From contig DF820458.1 of the NCBI GenBank assembly GCA_000739515.1, positions 356,239-412,126 on the forward strand: a DNA stretch of 55,888 nucleotides, given 5' to 3'. The translations under genes and the position numbers were made by a program. Source of the stretch: Candidatus Moduliflexus flocculans (lineage in GTDB: Bacteria > Moduliflexota > Moduliflexia > Moduliflexales > Moduliflexaceae). Position 1 is the stretch's first letter. Each line of letters starts with the position of its first letter. Positions 51,208 through 55,888 of the stretch are shown piece after piece. The notes beneath the pieces are model-generated. The model saw only the letters and a list, made by a program, of their open reading frames with translations. It was not told the origin of the DNA and made no database searches.

Positions 51208-52617
51208 TTGAAACCGCAAATTTCGTTTTTTTCAACGGCCAGCCTTTTTATCATGATGGTCGTCATTTTGCTGGCCTGTCAAGAAAAGCAAATTACGCCC
51301 GCTGTCGCAGCCTCGAAAGAAAAAATGGAGCAACTTCCCGCTGATCCAGCCATCAAAAATCTCTCCGGGCGGATTCTGTTCCAGTCTGATCGGAATGGCA
51401 GTTGGGATATTTATGTCATCAATGTTGATGGCAGCAATCTGGTGCAGCTTACCAATGCACCTGCTTCTGATGAATATCCGGTCTGGTCGCCGGATGGCAC
51501 GCAGATCGCTTTCGAATCGAATCGCGACGGCAATTATGACATTTATGTGATGAACGCCGACGGCAGCGAGCAACGCCGGTTGACCGATTCTCCGGCGGAG
51601 GATCGAAGCCCGGCCTGGTCGCCGGACGGCCAGCAGATTCTGTTCGATTCGGATCGCGAGCCGCCGAAACAGTTGTATATTATGGATGTCAATGGCGAGC
51701 ATGTCCGCCCATTTCATCGCACTTCCGGCGATAATATCCTGCCGGCCTGGTCGCCGGATGGAAAGCGCATCGCTTATACCGGTAATCGGGATAAAGGCTG
51801 GAACGTCTATACGATCCGACAGGATGAATCGCAAGATATGCGGCTGACGAATGGTTACGGCGCATGTCGTCCAGACTGGTCGCCAGATAGTTCGCTGTTA
51901 GCATACGTTTCGCAGGAAGCCGATGAACATGGCGACATCTGGCTGATGTCGCCAGATGGGAATAATCGGCGGCGTCTGACGACCGATGCGCAGCGTGCTG
52001 ACTATTATCCAGCGTGGTCGCCAGATGGCACATACCTTGTTTATGCGGCGTCGCCTGATAAAAAAAGAGGAAATTGGGAATTAAACATTATCAGCGCGGA
52101 CGGCAGACAGCAAATGCCATTCATCGCTCATCCGGCGAATGAAAAATTTCCGGATTGGAGCAATGGCCGCGTGCCGGATGAGTGGGTGTTGCAGCAGCAA
52201 TTTGTGTATGAAGCCGAGAAAATGCTCCAAACTACTGGCAACGTGGCGGACGATGCCGACGCCAACAAGGGACAGGCCGTGTACGCTGATGCGTCGGCAT
52301 CTTCAGGATTTCTGATGTATGGCCCGTATAAATGGTTTGCGCCAGCCAAATACGTGGCCAACTTTCGCATGAAGACAGCAGATAATACGCTTGATGATGC
52401 TGTGGCAACGATCGAGGTCAGCACAGAAAACGGCAACCGCTCTCTTATTCAACAGCCGATTTTCGCGCGAAACTTCACTCAGGCCGGACGGTATCAAGAA
52501 TTTGAGCTTGTTTTCTCGCTGGTTGATCACGCAAATCTGGAATTTCGCGTACATTTCCCTGGTAAAACGGCTCTCTGGGTGGATAATGTGACGGTCTCTC
52601 CAGTTGCTGTTTTTTAA
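51208..52617 (+). CDS. PD40/TolB-like beta-propeller lipoprotein with carbohydrate-binding-like domain
   Basis: 469 residues. Seen: TTG start with strong GGGGGG site, hydrophobic signal and lipobox LLAC with Cys24, then six WSPDG propeller blades (for example DIYVMNADGSEQRRLT and YPAWSPDGTYLVYA) over residues 55-325, and a C-terminal beta sandwich (residues 333-468, YEAEKMLQTTGNV...YVANFRMKTADN). It is probably anchored to the outer side of a membrane. Similar propellers bind proteins or glycans. The C-terminal domain closely matches part of the preceding 1141-residue protein. Confidence 0.85.
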   Translation: MKPQISFFSTASLFIMMVVILLACQEKQITPAVAASKEKMEQLPADPAIKNLSGRILFQSDRNGSWDIYVINVDGSNLVQLTNAPASDEYPVWSPDGTQIAFESNRDGNYDIYVMNADGSEQRRLTDSPAEDRSPAWSPDGQQILFDSDREPPKQLYIMDVNGEHVRPFHRTSGDNILPAWSPDGKRIAYTGNRDKGWNVYTIRQDESQDMRLTNGYGACRPDWSPDSSLLAYVSQEADEHGDIWLMSPDGNNRRRLTTDAQRADYYPAWSPDGTYLVYAASPDKKRGNWELNIISADGRQQMPFIAHPANEKFPDWSNGRVPDEWVLQQQFVYEAEKMLQTTGNVADDADANKGQAVYADASASSGFLMYGPYKWFAPAKYVANFRMKTADNTLDDAVATIEVSTENGNRSLIQQPIFARNFTQAGRYQEFELVFSLVDHANLEFRVHFPGKTALWVDNVTVSPVAVF

Positions 52618-52643
52618 TCCGCGTCAGAGTTCAATCATTATCC

Positions 52644-54566
52644 ATGTTACTGCCAACCCCTATTATTTCTTCGCGACAGGCTAAAATTCGCGTTTACGCA
52701 ACCCTCGCGCTGTTGCTTGCGATCAGCGGAGCGATTGCCGCATTTATCACAACGCAGCATGGCTTGATCGGGCAATACTACGAAAACACCTCCTGGCAAG
52801 ACCCGCCGAAATTGGTCATGAAAGACCTGGATGTCAGTTTGCAGCGTATGCAGCTTGAAATGCTGTACCGCACGACATATTACGGCATCCGCTGGGCAGG
52901 GTACATCTACGCACCTCAAGCTGGCGTCTATGAATTTGCCGTGAAATCCGATGATGTCTCGCGCGTCGTGATTGATGGCGCGAACGTGGTTGAAAACGAT
53001 TCGGGCGAGACCATTTCGAAGAAGCAGGGAATGATTTCTCTTGCGCCCGGTTTTCACGCGATCAATGTTTTTTATGCTCAATATGAGGGGAAAGCCGTAT
53101 TTCAGGTCTATTGGACGCCGCCGGGCAAAAAACGCGAAAGCATCAACCGCGCCGTGCTCCTGCCGAAATTGCCGTCATCGCGGCATCGCAGCCTGTATTA
53201 TCTCCATCGCCTGATTCTACCCGCCTTGAAGTGGATCGCGTTCGGATCGCTCATGCTCGTCTTGTACCTGCTTTGGATACACTGGCAGCATTTCCGTTTC
53301 ATCGAGTTTTTGTGCGTATTCTGGCTGTTGAATGGTGTTGTATTGAATTTGTGGCTGTCGTCGGTCAGCGAACGGACGACGCTCTATTTCACCAAATTTT
53401 TCCTGACCTCGCCGATTCATACCCGCTCCGATTCGTGGCAGCCGATGTATGACGCCTTTGAATATGCTGTCAGCCATCGAGATAAACCACTGTATCAACC
53501 GATCTTTTTTGAGCGCGGCCTCAAATTTCAATATCCGCCGAGCAGCTTGTTGGTGTTTTTTCCGATCAAATCCTGGCCATTTGAAAAAATCGCGCCGTTG
53601 TTCAATGGCATGTCGTGGGGAGCGATCTGGCTGAGCATGGCACTGCTGACGCATATTTTGATCATGAGTCTGCGCCAGTACGCCGATCAGCAAATTCGAC
53701 CTCGCGCCGCCGTTTTCCTATTTCTGCTCGTTGCCGGTTTTGCGTTGACCTTTTATCCATTGATGCGCTCGTTTCAACTTGGACAGGTTCAAACCTGGCT
53801 CTATGCGCTCTTTGTCGCGGCTGTGTGGGCCTGGTTGAATGATATGAAAGGACTGTCAGGTGTCTGTATCGGCCTCATCGCCATGATGAAGCCGCAATTG
53901 GGCGTGGTGATGCTGTGGGGCGTCTTGCGCCGACAATGGCGTTTTGTGTTGAACGCCGCTGCGATTGTCGGCGTGATCGGCCTTGCTTCGCTTTGGATGT
54001 TCGGACTGAACAGCCATCTCGAATATCTGTCGGTGCTGTCATTCATCGCAAAACGCGGAGAAAGTTATTTTCCCAATCATTCGATCAATGGTCTCTTGAA
54101 TCGGTGGTTCGGCAATGGCGCGAATGTGGATTGGACGTTTCAGAGCTTTGCGCCGTATCATCTCGCGGTCTATATCGGCACATACGCGAGTTCGCTGCTG
54201 CTGATCGGACTGGCATTATTTTACAAGGGCAAAGGCCGTGTTTCTGCGAAAAGCGGCCTTCTTGATTTCGCGATTGCGTCATTGAGCGTGACCATGGCTT
54301 CGCCTGTTTGCTGGGAGCATCATTATACAGTGCTGCTGCCGCTGTTTGCCGTCGCCCTGCCTGCGGCAATAGGCTGCGCGAATCAGCGTCAGTGGCGATT
54401 AGGCGCAATCATGGGATCATATATGCTGTGCAGCAATTTCTGGCTGCTTGCCAACCGGCTCGCGCCGACGTTATGGAATCCGCTTCAATCGTATATTTTG
54501 CTGGGAGCGTTACTTTTTTTGGCGACGTTATACGTTTTGCGGCACGATTATCAGCGCGGCGTGTAA
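52644..54566 (+). CDS. PA14 domain-GT87-type membrane glycosyltransferase
   Basis: 640 residues. Seen: N-terminal signal anchor (ATLALLLAISGAIAAFI), a PA14 sugar-binding domain (residues 40-175) with GLIGQYYENTSWQD, RWAGYIYAPQAGVYEFAVKSDDVSRVVIDG and PGFHAINVFYAQ, then about ten membrane segments with DAFEYAVSHRDKPLYQP and FQYPPSSLLVFFPIKSW, typical of the GT87/DUF2029 mannosyltransferase family. It follows the propeller lipoprotein by 26 bases. Likely assembles a surface polysaccharide using lipid-linked sugar. Confidence 0.85.
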   Translation: MLLPTPIISSRQAKIRVYATLALLLAISGAIAAFITTQHGLIGQYYENTSWQDPPKLVMKDLDVSLQRMQLEMLYRTTYYGIRWAGYIYAPQAGVYEFAVKSDDVSRVVIDGANVVENDSGETISKKQGMISLAPGFHAINVFYAQYEGKAVFQVYWTPPGKKRESINRAVLLPKLPSSRHRSLYYLHRLILPALKWIAFGSLMLVLYLLWIHWQHFRFIEFLCVFWLLNGVVLNLWLSSVSERTTLYFTKFFLTSPIHTRSDSWQPMYDAFEYAVSHRDKPLYQPIFFERGLKFQYPPSSLLVFFPIKSWPFEKIAPLFNGMSWGAIWLSMALLTHILIMSLRQYADQQIRPRAAVFLFLLVAGFALTFYPLMRSFQLGQVQTWLYALFVAAVWAWLNDMKGLSGVCIGLIAMMKPQLGVVMLWGVLRRQWRFVLNAAAIVGVIGLASLWMFGLNSHLEYLSVLSFIAKRGESYFPNHSINGLLNRWFGNGANVDWTFQSFAPYHLAVYIGTYASSLLLIGLALFYKGKGRVSAKSGLLDFAIASLSVTMASPVCWEHHYTVLLPLFAVALPAAIGCANQRQWRLGAIMGSYMLCSNFWLLANRLAPTLWNPLQSYILLGALLFLATLYVLRHDYQRGV

Positions 54567-54575
54567 AATTCGAAA

Positions 54576-54608
54576 AGCTGTCAGACACTTTCAACGTGTC
54601 TGACAGCT
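54576..54608. repeat. Palindrome, family C copy 5
   Basis: AGCTGTCAGACAC-TTTCAAC-GTGTCTGACAGCT between the GT87-type gene and the next membrane gene. Confidence 0.83.
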
Positions 54609-54627
54609 ATAGGTAGTAGTATTGTTT

Positions 54628-55888
54628 ATGAGAAATATTCACGCAGGGTGTTTTTATCTGTTGAATATGCTGTGTTCCTGGAAAACGGCGATCTTGCTGC
54701 TGTTGATTTTTCTCGGTAGCCGCGTCGTTCATTTGACCGCCGATCCGCCGAAAGACCTCTGCTGGAGTCTCGGCCTGTTTTTCGACGAGGGAATGTATAA
54801 CCACAACGCCCGCAATTTGCTGCGTTTCGGCGAATGGCGTTTAGACGAATGGAATGATTATTATTACAGCGCAGTTTCGACGGCCATCAAATACGGCGTG
54901 CTGTCCGTGATTGGCGTAGGACGGGCGCAAATCCGCCTGATTTCGATTGTGTACAGCGTGGTGTCACTGCTGTTTCTCTATCTTGCGGCGCGGGAAAGTT
55001 ATGGCAAAACGAACGGAACGCTTGCGCTCTTTTTTTTCGGCACAAATTATCTTTCTACGATGTACAGCCGCCTCGGCATGCAGGATACGCAGACCTTGAC
55101 GATTTTTGTCGTGGCGTTTTATTTCTGGCAAGGCGGATTTTACAGGCTTCAGCAAGGCCGGCGACGCTGGGGTTGGTGGCTGTTCTGGGCAGGCGTATTC
55201 ACCTTTCTTAGTTATACCTATAAAAATTTATTCCTCTATCTGCTTCCCACGCCGTTTGTCGCGCTGCTCGCCTATATCCTCTTAAACGTCCGCAATATAA
55301 CCGCCAGAAAACAAGGATTTACGGCATTGAGATTCCTGAGCGCCGGATTTGCCATTACGTTTGTTCTCTGGTTCACGGCCTTTTATTATCCCAATCGAGA
55401 TATTATTACGCAGTTCGGCGATTTTTTCACAAAGGTGCAAATGTTCCCAAGCACCACACCGCTGCATTTCCTCAAAACCATCTACACAACGCCGGTATTC
55501 GCGTATTTTTCGCATACGCCGATATTATTATTGGGAACGCTGGCAATGATTGGCATTTTCTTTTTTCTGCTGTTTACTGAAAAACGGACAACATTTCAAC
55601 CATCGGATGTCTTTGCAGTGATCTGGTTTTTGGCGGTGTTTACATTCACCTCGATTATTGCGTATCGCCCGACCCGCTACGTGCTGCCGATTATTCCGCC
55701 GATGTGCCTGCTGACAGCGCGAGGCATGGGATACGTTCTGGAACAGGCGCAAGCGAGGCGTTTCCTGGAATTTCCGCGCCACGTCTCGCGGGCAGCCTGG
55801 GGAATTGGCGGACTCTGGTTTGTCTTTATGGGAATATTTGCGGTCGCTCCTTTACGGATTCGAGGACTGTATCATGCTCCTGGATCGC
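54628..55888 (+). CDS. GT39-like membrane glycosyltransferase (partial, runs off the window)
   Basis: The frame from ATG 54628 stays open to the last base, 420 codons. Seen: signal-anchor AILLLLIFLGSRVVHL, the Asp-Glu loop FFDEGMYNHNARNLLRFGEW near residue 51, YSRLGMQDTQTLTIFVVAFYFW near 150, and AYRPTRYVLPIIPPMCLLTARGMG near 350, a layout of GT39/PMT-type enzymes that use polyprenyl-linked sugars. The 3' end is missing, so length and C-terminal domain are unknown. It is the fourth GT-C-like protein in the window. Confidence 0.82.
   Translation, partial: MRNIHAGCFYLLNMLCSWKTAILLLLIFLGSRVVHLTADPPKDLCWSLGLFFDEGMYNHNARNLLRFGEWRLDEWNDYYYSAVSTAIKYGVLSVIGVGRAQIRLISIVYSVVSLLFLYLAARESYGKTNGTLALFFFGTNYLSTMYSRLGMQDTQTLTIFVVAFYFWQGGFYRLQQGRRRWGWWLFWAGVFTFLSYTYKNLFLYLLPTPFVALLAYILLNVRNITARKQGFTALRFLSAGFAITFVLWFTAFYYPNRDIITQFGDFFTKVQMFPSTTPLHFLKTIYTTPVFAYFSHTPILLLGTLAMIGIFFFLLFTEKRTTFQPSDVFAVIWFLAVFTFTSIIAYRPTRYVLPIIPPMCLLTARGMGYVLEQAQARRFLEFPRHVSRAAWGIGGLWFVFMGIFAVAPLRIRGLYHAPGS

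Noticed and set aside
1..55888. tRNA or rRNA genes
   Set aside because: I read the gaps for tRNA-like arms and rRNA segments and saw none; a covariance search would be decisive.

Overview
This is a gene-dense, roughly half-GC bacterial chromosome window of 55.9 kb. It holds about 52 protein genes, including two broken genes and one cut by the right edge. I found no rRNA, tRNA, CRISPR array, phage gene or transposase. Export signals, a lipobox protein, PspA, MarC, RbsABC and LivKHMGF suggest a diderm, probably heterotrophic, anaerobic or facultative bacterium from an uncultured lineage. The repeat-rich intergenic spaces and many ABC transporters would fit candidate phyla such as KSB3/Modulibacteria, but that placement is a guess from style, not from a marker gene.

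Layout. 0-5.1 kb (+): OppF-type peptide transporter ATPase, M32 carboxypeptidase, MBL hydrolase, methyltransferase, MarC. 5.2-8.2 kb (-): nitroreductase, amidohydrolase, NifU-like scaffold with an Rrf2 regulator (shared TTACAGTTAA boxes), Mug glycosylase. 8.2-14.1 kb (-): ribose system rbsB-rbsA-rbsC-(AllA-like)-rbsD-rbsK behind a LacI-like palindrome. 14.2-19.1 kb (-): thiamine operon thiC-HAD-thiM-thiE-thiD under a TPP riboswitch with an intrinsic terminator. 19.4-24.6 kb: redox block (C_GCAxxG_C_C protein, LysR, three nitroreductase-like proteins across the window, exported MBL protein, MarR, PPOX). 25-29.6 kb (-): SpoU RNA methyltransferase fused to a MarR-like winged helix, a frameshifted YwaF-type membrane gene, NadB and NadC. 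30-32.7 kb (+): polyamine set of pyruvoyl arginine decarboxylase, deoxyhypusine-synthase-like enzyme and agmatinase-type ureohydrolase. 32.7-35.2 kb: an AT-richer glycosyltransferase pair. 35.4-40.2 kb: branched-chain amino-acid ABC transporter. 40.2-44.4 kb: small unknown protein, BioD, dihydrolipoyl dehydrogenase, an amber-interrupted nuclease-fold gene, PspA. 44.5-55.9 kb: surface or glycoconjugate block of methyltransferase, epimerase, flippase-like protein, a 1141-residue membrane glycosyltransferase-like protein, a PD40 propeller lipoprotein, a PA14-GT87 membrane protein and a partial GT39-like protein.

The most unusual feature is the intergenic DNA. Almost every gap carries one or more long palindromes from at least ten sequence families. 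Within a family the outer arms are conserved while inner stem bases change in compensating pairs. Some elements are nested inside others, several lie inside operons, and several supply the stop codon or last residues of the adjacent gene. I consider these elements the best candidate for an undescribed system in the window.
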